A program made the position numbers and the translations under genes. 34,957 nucleotides of DNA, from positions 1-34,957 of the forward strand of contig JAHEOI010000344.1 of NCBI GenBank assembly GCA_018610125.1, given 5' to 3'. The notes under the pieces were generated by a model that saw nothing but the letters and a program-made list of their open reading frames with translations, was not told the origin of the DNA and did not search any database. Position 1 is the stretch's first letter, and every line of letters starts with the position of its first letter. The DNA comes from Verrucomicrobiota bacterium. GTDB lineage: Bacteria > Verrucomicrobiota > Verrucomicrobiia > Limisphaerales > JAHEOI01. Of this stretch, positions 26,214 to 33,645 are shown in pieces.

Positions 26214-26239
26214 TGATAGGGACGTCGTCCTCGATGTCC
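26214..26239 (+). repeat. Dispersed 26-bp intergenic repeat
   Basis: A full copy, TGATAGGGACGTCGTCC then TCGATGTCC, in the 201-base gap between the helicase fusion and the NAD(P)HX repair gene. Further along the same gap a short GGGACATTACTGCGGG stretch may be another degraded half-copy. Nothing else is recognised in the gap. Confidence 0.7.
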
Positions 26240-26324
26240 CATTTCTTAAGAAGGGACATTACTGCGGGAAAATGGTGTTGCCATCGTGGTTGTTTGAGTC
26301 GGCGGACCGGGGTTACATTCAACA

Positions 26325-27737
26325 ATGGCAGTGCCGGTTATAAGTGTCGAACAGATGCGGGAGTGGGAGCAGGCGACTTGGGCCACGGGAAAGAAGGAGG
26401 GCCAGGTTATCCGGCAAGTCGGGGAGATCCTTGGTGAGCGGATCCGCGGGCTGACCGAGCCCGAGGACCGTATCCTCCTTGTCGCGGGCAAGGGACATAA
26501 CGGAGACGATGCCCTTTATTGCCGGGCCTCGTTGCTTGACCGGAATGTCAGTTGGATCCGCGTCCGAAATCCGGAGCAGGATTGGAAGGCGATTGCCGCC
26601 GAGCTGGAGAGCCAACGGCCTGCGTGGATCGTTGAGGGTTTGTTTGGCATCGGATTGAATCGTCCTTTAAAGGCCGGTTGGGACACGTTGATCGACCGAC
26701 TGAACCAGACCGGAATCCCGATGCTTTCGGTCGACGTTCCTTCCGGCCTGAATGCGGATACAGGAGAGCCGCAGCCGACCGCAATCCGCGCCGCTGTCAC
26801 GCTCACATTGGGCGCAATCAAGGTCGGGATGATCCGGCCAAATGCCACTCCCTATGTCGGGCGCTTGGAGGTAGCTCCGGAAATTGGATTGACCCCATGC
26901 CCATGCTCCAGCCGGCTCTATTGGTCCCGCGCGGATGATTTTGAAGGCTTTCCGCCGCGCCGAGAGGTGACTAGTCACAAGGGGCGTTTCGGGCATCTCG
27001 GAATCCTCGCCGGCAGTCTTGGATACCATGGCGCTTCGGTCCTGGCAACAAGCGGGGCCTTAAAAGCACAGCCGGGATTGGTAACGCTCCACCCCCAACC
27101 GGATGTCTATCAGCCGGTAGCAGCGCAGATGCGGGCGGCGATGGTACGTCCTTGGAAGCGCGATGATATGCCGTCGTCGCAGTATACCGCCTATCTGGTC
27201 GGCCCCGGATTGGCCGGGGAAAACTTATCGGAGGGTGTTCGCGAGGAGGTGGAACGCTTATGGAAGGAATCCGACGCGCCTGTCGTCGTCGACGCAAGTG
27301 CACTGGATTGGCTACCGCAGGGCGACATTGACTCGAATACGTTGCGCGTGGTGACACCTCATCCCGGTGAGGCGGCGCGAATGCTCCAATGGTCAACGCG
27401 GTCGGTGCAGGCAAATCGGATAGATGCCGTCAAAGAGATCTCCCGAGCGTACGGAAATTGCTGGGTGGTCTTGAAGGGGCATCAAACGGTGATTGGTCAA
27501 TACAGTCGAGATGATGAACGATCCTTTATCAATGCATCGGGAAATCCGTTATTGGCGCAAGGAGGGAGTGGCGACGTGCTAAGCGGTCTCCTTGGGGGAT
27601 TGCTCGCGCAGCCATTCTGTCAAGCTCAACCGGAAATGGCGATGCGCTACGGCGTTTGGCTCCATGGGGCCACAGCTGATCGTTTGTCGCTTGAATGCCC
27701 AACCTTTACGGTCGAAGACCTCCTCAAAGCGATTTGA
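26325..27737 (+). CDS. nnr: Bifunctional NAD(P)H-hydrate epimerase / ADP-dependent dehydratase
   Basis: A two-domain metabolite-repair enzyme of 470 residues. The N-terminal YjeF domain (about 1-200) epimerises R-NAD(P)HX. The C-terminal ribokinase-like domain (about 220-470) dehydrates S-NAD(P)HX back to NAD(P)H with ADP. N-terminal motifs are LLVAGKGHNGDDALYCR (51-67), WIVEGLFGIGLNRPL and SVDVPSGLNADTG. C-terminal motifs are HKGRFGHLGILAGS, TPHPGEAARM and NASGNPLLAQGGSGDVLSGL, with the catalytic Asp417 in GGSGD. The epimerase loop reads GKGHNGDDAL where the family usually has GxGNNGGDGL, so the nucleotide-binding loop differs at several positions although the acidic residue remains. No good ribosome site is seen before the ATG. 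It stands between the helicase fusion and an unknown membrane protein. Confidence 0.93.
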   Translation: MAVPVISVEQMREWEQATWATGKKEGQVIRQVGEILGERIRGLTEPEDRILLVAGKGHNGDDALYCRASLLDRNVSWIRVRNPEQDWKAIAAELESQRPAWIVEGLFGIGLNRPLKAGWDTLIDRLNQTGIPMLSVDVPSGLNADTGEPQPTAIRAAVTLTLGAIKVGMIRPNATPYVGRLEVAPEIGLTPCPCSSRLYWSRADDFEGFPPRREVTSHKGRFGHLGILAGSLGYHGASVLATSGALKAQPGLVTLHPQPDVYQPVAAQMRAAMVRPWKRDDMPSSQYTAYLVGPGLAGENLSEGVREEVERLWKESDAPVVVDASALDWLPQGDIDSNTLRVVTPHPGEAARMLQWSTRSVQANRIDAVKEISRAYGNCWVVLKGHQTVIGQYSRDDERSFINASGNPLLAQGGSGDVLSGLLGGLLAQPFCQAQPEMAMRYGVWLHGATADRLSLECPTFTVEDLLKAI

Positions 27738-27806
27738 GCGTGATCGTTAACAAGGGCCCGGCCTCCAGCCGTTAAGCGATCCGATGATTCAAAGATGGCA
27801 AAGGCC

Positions 27807-27834
27807 AAAACTTGACAGAAATGCATCAAATTTT
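27807..27834. promoter_or_regulatory. Inverted-repeat regulatory element, second copy
   Basis: AAAACTTGA, ten bases, then TCAAATTTT, the same inverted repeat and the same spacing as at 10195-10222 before tdh. The flanks match too (CCAAAAC before, GCTGGAGAAGG after versus GTTGGACAAGG). It lies 140 bases before the start of the unknown membrane protein at 27974, in a 236-base gap that otherwise shows only an imperfect GATCGTTAAC/GTTAAGCGATC repeat after the nnr stop. Confidence 0.5.
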
Positions 27835-27973
27835 GCTGGAGAAGGGGGCTGGTGGCTATGATCTCGAATGGATCGTTTGATTTTCGTTGCGCCAGTAGGA
27901 TAGTGTACGGCACAATACGGTCATTCGACCCGACGGAGGTTGGATCGAGCGTGGCCGCGGAGAGCTGGAATAT

Positions 27974-29614
27974 ATGATGACGAGTGTGAGAGAGATTTTG
28001 ACAAGCGGGGTCTCGGTCCTGGTCTTGTTAACGGCAACTGTTTGCGCGAGTGGGGCTGTTGGAAATGGGGCTGTTTCTAATGGTGAAGTGTCGAATTCCA
28101 CGCCGCGAGCGACCGTTCAATCCTTTGTCGAGGCAGTCGAGAGCGGGAATGTCGCCTCCGCGAAAAGCTTGGTCGACCAAAGCACGGAGCAAGGCAAGCA
28201 GGCTACTGTCATGGTCGAGGGGTTGGTGACAATCGCCGGGGCCATGGACGAGTTCAAACAAGCGGTGATTGATAAGTTTGGCGAATCGGCTTGGGCCAAA
28301 AATTTTGCGCAACAGGCCCAGGACACAATGGACGTTTCCGGGCTGGCCGATGGGTTGAAAGTGCAGCAAAAGGGCAACGAGGCGATGGTTTCGGTCGAAG
28401 GCCAAGATCAGAAGTTGCGGCTGGTGAAGTCGAACGGGAATGGCTGGAAGCTCGATCTTGCCGCCACGTTTGGTCCCGGCTCGGGCCAGAGTATGGATAA
28501 GGTCGCGAAGGTGGTCAACGGCATGGCCGGAGCCTTTAAGGGCCTTGATACCCTGGTGGCCGATTACGATGACGTGCAAGCCTTGAAAGGAGCCTTTGCC
28601 AAGCGGCTGATGCAACAGGCGTTCAGCTCGATGCTTTCCGGCACTTCCGCAAGCGGCGGCACTGGAGGCGCTGGCAGCCAGACAAAGAATCTTCCCAATG
28701 AAATTCACTTGCTCAGCGGTGATGTCATTCGCGGGCAAATTATCCATATCAATAAAAATGGTATCGTGATCCAGCCTGCTACCGGTGGTCCGCCTTCCGG
28801 TCGAATCCATTGGAGTGAGCTCAGTCAAAGAACACTGAAAGACCTTTCCGACAATCCGCAGGCTGAGAAGTTCACTTTCCCCTATATTGAGATTCCTCCC
28901 AAAAAAGAGAATCCGGACGATGATGTCGTGGTGAGCGAGGTGGAGCACCTTGACAGAACAGAGGTACCGACCGGCATGTTTGCGGCCTTTGGGACTCAGG
29001 TCGGACTCTTTCTGCTTGGAATCCTATTCATCACGAATATTTATGCCGGCTATGCGGTTGCCAACTACCGGGATCATCCTCCGGCTTTGGCCGGAGCAAT
29101 CTCCGCGGTCTTTCCAGTATTGGGTCCGATCATCTTCTTGAGCCTCCCGACCCGAAGCTTCCAGTCGATGGAGGAGGGAGTCCATCCCGAGGCAGAAGGC
29201 GAAGCGACAATGGCTGAAGGAAGCGAGGTCCCGGAGGCCGAACCGGTCGGTGAGCCGGCCGAGGGAGCCGGCGCTGCAACGAATGCCGGCGGGCTGAGCA
29301 TCAATCAAAAGCAGGCAGCGGCGAGTGGCGGTGGTGACGACCAGTCGCAGCTCTATTCCCGGGACGATTACGAGTTTGACCGTAACTTCTTTGAAACTTC
29401 GTTCCCGAATTTCTTTAGGGTCATTAGGACCGGTTCAGATAAAGATTTGGTCATGGTGATTCGAACCCCCAAGACCGAGTACGTCGGCAAGAGAATCAGC
29501 CGAATATCAGGGAAAGAGCTGCACCTGCAGCTTCAACAAGGGACAAAAGAGGTCAAGGTGCCATTTGGTGAGATCACCGAGGTGGAGCTAAGGCGTAAGG
29601 ATGCCAAGAAGTAA
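27974..29614 (+). CDS. Exported, membrane-anchored protein of unknown function with two small beta domains
   Basis: A 546-residue protein. Residues 1-28 look like a signal peptide (hydrophobic SGVSVLVLLTATVCASGA). A helical region (about 45-225) resembles DUF4878/lumazine-type 'ATVQSFVEAVESGN' folds, which begin with a similar helix. A Gly/Ser-rich linker leads to a small beta region (about 242-285; NEIHLLSGDVIRGQIIHINK and following) of Sm- or SH3-like appearance. Two membrane segments lie at about 335-365 and 370-392, then an acidic Glu/Pro/Ala linker (about 400-435), and a second beta domain at the C-terminus (about 485-541; LVMVIRTPKTEYVGKRISRI...EITEVELRRKD). I do not recognise a function. 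Related proteins seem to occur in Opitutae-type genomes (from memory). A GGAGAG lies upstream of the doubled ATG. It is followed by an adenylate kinase-like gene 31 bases downstream. Confidence 0.8.
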   Translation: MMTSVREILTSGVSVLVLLTATVCASGAVGNGAVSNGEVSNSTPRATVQSFVEAVESGNVASAKSLVDQSTEQGKQATVMVEGLVTIAGAMDEFKQAVIDKFGESAWAKNFAQQAQDTMDVSGLADGLKVQQKGNEAMVSVEGQDQKLRLVKSNGNGWKLDLAATFGPGSGQSMDKVAKVVNGMAGAFKGLDTLVADYDDVQALKGAFAKRLMQQAFSSMLSGTSASGGTGGAGSQTKNLPNEIHLLSGDVIRGQIIHINKNGIVIQPATGGPPSGRIHWSELSQRTLKDLSDNPQAEKFTFPYIEIPPKKENPDDDVVVSEVEHLDRTEVPTGMFAAFGTQVGLFLLGILFITNIYAGYAVANYRDHPPALAGAISAVFPVLGPIIFLSLPTRSFQSMEEGVHPEAEGEATMAEGSEVPEAEPVGEPAEGAGAATNAGGLSINQKQAAASGGGDDQSQLYSRDDYEFDRNFFETSFPNFFRVIRTGSDKDLVMVIRTPKTEYVGKRISRISGKELHLQLQQGTKEVKVPFGEITEVELRRKDAKK

Positions 29615-29645
29615 GAGTCGAGATCGAAAACGCTAGGGCAGCGTC

Positions 29646-30263
29646 ATGAAGTACAAAACAATCTTGCTGTTTGGCCCGCCAGGTGCGGGGAAAGGAACTC
29701 AAGGAAAGATTCTCGGCACAATCCCGAATTTCTTTCACTGTGCGTGCGGAGACGTGTTTCGCAACCTAAGGGTCAATAGCGAGCTGGGGCGAACCTTTAT
29801 CGAGTATAGCAGCCGGGGCGAGCTCGTGCCGGATGAGTTCACCGTCCGTCTGTGGCGCGAGAATATCGATGCGATGCAGGATTCCGGTGCGTTTGATCCC
29901 GGGAACGATACGTTGGTGCTCGATGGGATCCCGCGGAGCGTTTCCCAAGCCAAGATGCTCGATGAAACCCTGGAGGTCCGAGCGATATTTAACCTTGTTT
30001 GTAGCGACATGAACAAGGTCATTGAGCGGTTACAACGCCGTGCTCTTCGAGAAAATCGCTTGGATGACGCCAATCTAAAGGTCATCCATGATCGCCTCGA
30101 GACGTATGAGCGGGAAACAAGACCGGTCCTTAACTATTATGGAGACGAGCTGGTCCATACAATCGACTCAAACCAATCGCCGGTCAACGTTTTGAAAGAC
30201 ATCCTGGAAGTGATTTCCAGTGCCGAACGGGTCGAGGAACCGGCCTATGAGCGGACCCCATAA
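29646..30263 (+). CDS. Adenylate kinase-like nucleoside monophosphate kinase
   Basis: A 205-residue P-loop kinase of the adenylate kinase family. Walker A is LFGPPGAGKGTQG (about 8-20), the NMP-binding segment GDVFRNLRVNSELG and GELVPDEFTVRLW, the core motif LVLDGIPRSVSQAKML (about 97-112), and the short-LID signature ENRLDDANLKVIHDRLETY (about 139-157). The LID is of the short form without the zinc-binding cysteines. The usual LDGFPRT is LDGIPRS, and the GTGD(M)LR segment reads CGDVFRN, so substrate preference may differ from the housekeeping enzyme. It may be a second adk in the genome. It lies 31 bases after the unknown membrane protein and 30 bases before fmt, probably one transcript. Confidence 0.88.
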   Translation: MKYKTILLFGPPGAGKGTQGKILGTIPNFFHCACGDVFRNLRVNSELGRTFIEYSSRGELVPDEFTVRLWRENIDAMQDSGAFDPGNDTLVLDGIPRSVSQAKMLDETLEVRAIFNLVCSDMNKVIERLQRRALRENRLDDANLKVIHDRLETYERETRPVLNYYGDELVHTIDSNQSPVNVLKDILEVISSAERVEEPAYERTP

Positions 30264-30293
30264 TGGATGAGAGTTTATCGATGATCGTTTTTT

Positions 30294-31259
30294 GTGACGA
30301 ATGGGCGTGAATTGGCGATCCGGGTAGTATTCATGGGCACGGCGGAATTGGCGCGTCCGCCGTTGAATGCACTCATCCAAGACAGTCGATTCGAGATCTT
30401 GGGGGTGGTGACGCAGCCTGACCGTCCGGCAGGTAGAAAGTTGAAACCACGCCCATCACCCGTGAAGCAGCTAGCGGAAGATTTTTCCCTACCTGTCTGG
30501 CAGCCGAGCAAGGTAGGAGCCAAGACCTTCGTCAATGAGCTGGCGGAACTGCAGCCGGACGTTATTGGCGTCACTGCCTATGGCCAGTTGTTGCCCGCCT
30601 CGGTGCTAAATCTCCCAAAATGGGGCTGCGTCAACGTCCATACCTCATTGCTGCCAAAGTACCGGGGGGCAGCCCCGATACAATGGGCGTTGCTGGAGGG
30701 CGAAGCGGAAACCGGCGTGACAATCATGAAGATGGACACCGGCTTGGATACAGGAGACATCCTGGCACAAGGGGTTATTCCCATCCGGGACGACGATACC
30801 GCTCCCTCATTGCACGACCGCTTGGCTTCCCTCGGAGCGGACCTGTTGATTCAGACACTTCCACGCTACATTGAAGGGGAAATTAGTCCGAAGGCCCAGC
30901 CCTCGGAAGGTGCTTCCGTTGCCGGCAAGATCCCGAAAGAAGCCGGCAAGATCGATTGGGGCCTTTCCGCGCGCCGAATTCGGAATATGGTCCGCGCTTT
31001 CATTCCATGGCCCGGAGCCTATACCCACCGGTCCGGCGAACGCGGTCAACAATTGATCAAGATTTGGCAAGCCGATGTGGTTGACGTGGCCGACCATAAC
31101 CCCGGTGAAGTCATTTCGGTCGGTAAAGATGGAATAAAAATTGCTTGTGGAGAGAGAGGGCTTAATGTAACTCAGCTCCAGATTGAAGGGGGCAAGCGGC
31201 TTTCTGCCTCAGACTTCTTGGCCGGTCATAAAATTTTACCCGGCGAAATCTGGTATTAG
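30294..31259 (+). CDS. fmt: Methionyl-tRNA formyltransferase
   Basis: Transfers a formyl group from 10-formyl-THF to Met-tRNAi, for translation initiation. The 321 residues are close to the family length. Landmarks: RVVFMGTAELARPPLNALI (nucleotide-binding-like first strand), VVTQPDRPAGRKLKPRPSPV, the catalytic NVHTSLLPKYRGAAPIQWAL (Asn and His) and GLDTGDIL, then a C-terminal OB-like domain with IDWGLSARRIRNMVRAFIPW. No ATG is available before the first strand; the frame opens at a GTG at 30294 (with a possible TTG at 30312), and the only early ATG (30333) would cut the fold. A non-ATG start is therefore likely. It is 30 bases downstream of the adenylate kinase-like gene and followed by the SpoIIE-type phosphatase after 28 bases, suggesting an operon. 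Confidence 0.94.
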   Translation: MTNGRELAIRVVFMGTAELARPPLNALIQDSRFEILGVVTQPDRPAGRKLKPRPSPVKQLAEDFSLPVWQPSKVGAKTFVNELAELQPDVIGVTAYGQLLPASVLNLPKWGCVNVHTSLLPKYRGAAPIQWALLEGEAETGVTIMKMDTGLDTGDILAQGVIPIRDDDTAPSLHDRLASLGADLLIQTLPRYIEGEISPKAQPSEGASVAGKIPKEAGKIDWGLSARRIRNMVRAFIPWPGAYTHRSGERGQQLIKIWQADVVDVADHNPGEVISVGKDGIKIACGERGLNVTQLQIEGGKRLSASDFLAGHKILPGEIWY

Positions 31260-31287
31260 GCCCCCCATTATTGATTTTGACCCCGCC

Positions 31288-32823
31288 ATGACCGATAAAC
31301 CGAACTTGCGCGTGCTCGTCGTCGAGGATTCGGAGTTTGATACCCGAATGCTGATTAATCTGCTCCGTCAAGGGGGCTATCAGCCATCTTATGAGCGGGT
31401 GGAAACCTCCGAAGAATTCCGCGAGTCACTGCAGGATCCTTCGCTTGAGGTCATTCTGTCCGATTACAACCTGCCGGGATTCAGCGCGTTGGATGCCCTC
31501 CATGAGCTGAAATCGAGCGGCCGGGACATCCCCTTCATCATCGTTTCGGGAGGGATCGGTGAAGATACGGCGGTGGCGGCCATGAAAAGCGGGGCGCACG
31601 ACTACGTGATGAAGGGCAACCTTGCTCGGCTGGTCCCCGCTGTTGAAAGAGAGCTCCGGGAGGCCGAAAGCCGGGCCGCTCGGCGAAAAGCCGAGGAAGC
31701 GCGCCGTGAAAGTGAGCTTCGATACCGAACGCTTTGGGAGAACTCCACAGACGCCGTCCTGATGATGGATGAAAAAGGATCCATCTCCTTCGCGAACCCC
31801 GCGGTTGAATCGGTCTTTGGCTACGCCCAGGAAGATGTGGTCGGGAAGCGGCTCGACTCCCTCCTTCCGGATCATTCAGGCTTTTCAGTACAGCATTTTA
31901 TTGAGCGCCTGCGTGCCCGAGAGCATGCCGAGAATTTGACCGCAGTGGAGACCGTCGGCCAAAGGGCTGATCGTTCGGAAGTGAGCGTCGAGATTGCCTT
32001 CAGCGACATGGACCTGCATGGGTGGCGATGGTATGTGGCGTTCATTCGCGATGTTACCGCACGCAAGAAGGCCGAAAAGGAGCTCAGGGAGACACAGGAG
32101 CAATTCCGCGTGGCAAGGGAAGTGCAGCAGCGACTGTTTCCTAAGCAGGCGCCCGAAGTCGAAGGACTCGAGATTGCCGGTGGCACGTTTCCGGCAGAAG
32201 CGACCGGTGGCGATTATTTTGATTATCTCACAATGCTTGATGGCAGCACGGGGATTGTGGTGGCCGACGTTACCGGTCATGGCATTGGACCGGCCCTGCT
32301 AATGGCCGAAACCAGGGCCTACTTGAGGATCCTGTCCAACAACGCCTCCGATACGGGGGATATCCTGAGCCGAACGAACCAGGTTTTGGCCGAGGATGTC
32401 GATTACGAACGGTACGTTACCATAGCCCTCACCAAAATCGACGCCGAGAACCGTACCTTGATCTACTCGAGCGCCGGGCATCCATGTGGCTTCCTGCTCG
32501 ATGCCAATGGGGAGGTGCGCTCGCGGCTTCGCCGGACCGGCTCCCCCCTAGGCATACAACCGGAAATTCCCTTCGCATCAAGCGAGCCGATCTCTCTCAA
32601 AGCGGGCGACACTGTGCTGTTGCTGACAGATGGACTCGAAGAAGCAATGTCCCCGGACGAAGAGTTCTTTGGAATAGAGCGGGTGCTGAACCTCGTCCGC
32701 GAGCATACCCAACAGAGTGCTCGCGAGATTGTCGACATCCTCTACCAAAACGTCCTGACATTCTCGGGTGACGCCGGACTCTCCGACGACCTCACTGTCG
32801 TCGTCATTAAGGTGCTGAGTTAA
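31288..32823 (+). CDS. Response regulator-PAS-PP2C (SpoIIE-type) serine phosphatase
   Basis: A 511-residue cytoplasmic signalling protein. Residues 1-125 are a receiver domain (RVLVVEDSEF, phosphoacceptor Asp59 in LSDYNLPG, Lys109 in VMKG). A PAS domain follows near 145-258 (ENSTDAVLMMDEKGSISFAN) with a charged coiled-coil-like linker on either side. The C-terminal PP2C-SpoIIE phosphatase (about 275-511) has VQQRLFPKQAPEVEG, the metal-binding GGDYFDY (307-313) and VVADVTGHGIGPALLMAE, LLLTDGLEEAM and DDLTVVV. Such proteins usually dephosphorylate an anti-sigma-factor antagonist and so steer a sigma factor; no partner is seen in the window. The ATG at 31288 was chosen since the receiver begins there, although the frame stays open to 31183. 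A terminator follows the stop by 31 bases. Confidence 0.93.
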   Translation: MTDKPNLRVLVVEDSEFDTRMLINLLRQGGYQPSYERVETSEEFRESLQDPSLEVILSDYNLPGFSALDALHELKSSGRDIPFIIVSGGIGEDTAVAAMKSGAHDYVMKGNLARLVPAVERELREAESRAARRKAEEARRESELRYRTLWENSTDAVLMMDEKGSISFANPAVESVFGYAQEDVVGKRLDSLLPDHSGFSVQHFIERLRAREHAENLTAVETVGQRADRSEVSVEIAFSDMDLHGWRWYVAFIRDVTARKKAEKELRETQEQFRVAREVQQRLFPKQAPEVEGLEIAGGTFPAEATGGDYFDYLTMLDGSTGIVVADVTGHGIGPALLMAETRAYLRILSNNASDTGDILSRTNQVLAEDVDYERYVTIALTKIDAENRTLIYSSAGHPCGFLLDANGEVRSRLRRTGSPLGIQPEIPFASSEPISLKAGDTVLLLTDGLEEAMSPDEEFFGIERVLNLVREHTQQSAREIVDILYQNVLTFSGDAGLSDDLTVVVIKVLS

Positions 32824-32853
32824 GAGAAAAGCCGACCACCGCTGTTGCGGTAA

Positions 32854-32887
32854 GGACCGCACTCCGCTGCGGTCCGTTCCTTTCTTG
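32854..32887 (+). terminator. Rho-independent terminator after the SpoIIE-type gene
   Basis: A perfect eight-base stem GGACCGCA/TGCGGTCC with a six-base loop (32862-32867) is followed by GTTCCTTTCTT. It begins 31 bases after the stop codon of the phosphatase gene and sits before the promoter of the tRNA gene, so it separates the two transcripts. Confidence 0.75.
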
Positions 32888-32917
32888 CGGTCTTGGGGAT
32901 AGGCTTCTTTTTCGCCC

Positions 32918-32947
32918 TTGCGATCTCCCGGTTCGGGGGAGTATACT
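32918..32947 (+). promoter_or_regulatory. Promoter of tRNA-Pro
   Basis: TTGCGA (32918-32923), an 18-base spacer and TATACT (32942-32947) form a good housekeeping-type promoter. The tRNA gene begins 39 bases after the -10 element. The spacer contains a CTCCC-GGTTC-GGGGGAG-like partial inverted repeat. Confidence 0.6.
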
Positions 32948-32986
32948 GCTTGGCGGCGCTTCGATGAGAATGTCGCCACAATTGGT

Positions 32987-33063
32987 CGGGGCGTAGCGTA
33001 GCCTGGAAGCGCGCTTGAATGGGGTTCAAGAAGTCGCCGGTTCGAATCCGGCCGCCCCGACCA
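32987..33063 (+). tRNA. tRNA-Pro (anticodon GGG)
   Basis: A full cloverleaf can be drawn. The acceptor stem CGGGGCG pairs with CGCCCCG, followed by the discriminator A and an encoded CCA. The D-stem is GCG/CGC with AGCCTGGA-type loop bases, the anticodon stem CTTGA/TCAAG holds the loop ATGGGGT with anticodon GGG, and the T-stem GCCGG/CCGGC holds TTCGAAT. The gene reads CCC (and possibly CCU) proline codons. A tyrosine recombinase remnant begins directly after its 3' end, the usual geometry of an island integrated into a tRNA gene. Confidence 0.97.
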
Positions 33064-33593
33064 CTGCTTCAGATCCCACCGGATTCCATTATCAGCTCGA
33101 CCTTCCAGAAGGTTCAGGTCCTTCAGGATGACGACCGGAACCTTTTCCTGGCATTCTTCCTGGCCGTTGGTGCGGGTTTGCGCAAGAACGAGATTGCTAG
33201 GGCGCGCTGGGAGTGGATCACGGAGGTTGATGGGCAGCTTTGGTGCCAGACCGATGAGCTTGGAAAGGATGGCCAGCCCATCTCCGTCCCGATCATCACA
33301 GGGCAGGAGCAAATCGGGCAGTTTCGGAAGGACACGGGACCAGTCCTTGAAGGGCACAAGACCGAAGCGATCGAGGGGTCTTCCGTCGTATCGGGTCACT
33401 GATGGGGGAGCTCGGCTGGCAAACTCAAAAGCGCATCCACGAGCTACGGGCCTGGGCAGGAAGCAAGGTCCTCGAGCGCTACGGGGTCTACGAGGCAAGC
33501 CAGTTCCTCCGCCACAAAGACGTGCGAACGACCCAGAAGTATTACCTCCGCTATATCCAGATGAAGGGACTCAAGGTCGAGATGCCGGGGTGA
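33064..33593 (+). pseudogene. Truncated, frameshifted tyrosine recombinase (integrase)
   Basis: Two frames carry one broken gene. The first, about 33064-33360, holds the catalytic arginine box (LFLAFFLAVGAGLRKNEIAR). After a one-base-type frameshift near 33360 the second frame continues FRRIGSLMGELGWQTQKRIH and contains HELRAWAGSKVLERYGVYEA and FLRHKDVRTTQKYYLRY, giving the H-x-x-R, H and nucleophilic Tyr of the family. Codons before the first box begin directly at the 3' end of tRNA-Pro, with no start codon and no N-terminal core-binding domain. So the catalytic half is nearly complete but the gene is dead. The HELRAWAGS and LRHKDVRTT motifs resemble PVC-type integrases (from memory). Its position suggests an island once inserted at this tRNA and later rearranged or partly lost its integrase (inference). 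Confidence 0.85.
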
Positions 33594-33645
33594 GGGCTCA
33601 TTACGCTTTGCCGGACAATCGAGGTGTCGCAATGTGGTGAACAAC

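Noticed and set aside
28028-28948. A 306-codon frame antisense to the unknown membrane protein gene
   Set aside because: The plus-strand frame has a signal peptide, membrane segments and a ribosome site; the antisense frame has none of these.
33019-33402. An open frame starting inside tRNA-Pro and running into the integrase region
   Set aside because: The start is in the anticodon arm of the tRNA, so the frame's N-terminus is a coincidence; the part after 33063 is the integrase remnant described separately.
33128-33640. A 170-codon frame across the integrase remnant
   Set aside because: It is out of frame with both motif-bearing stretches and shows no recombinase motif.
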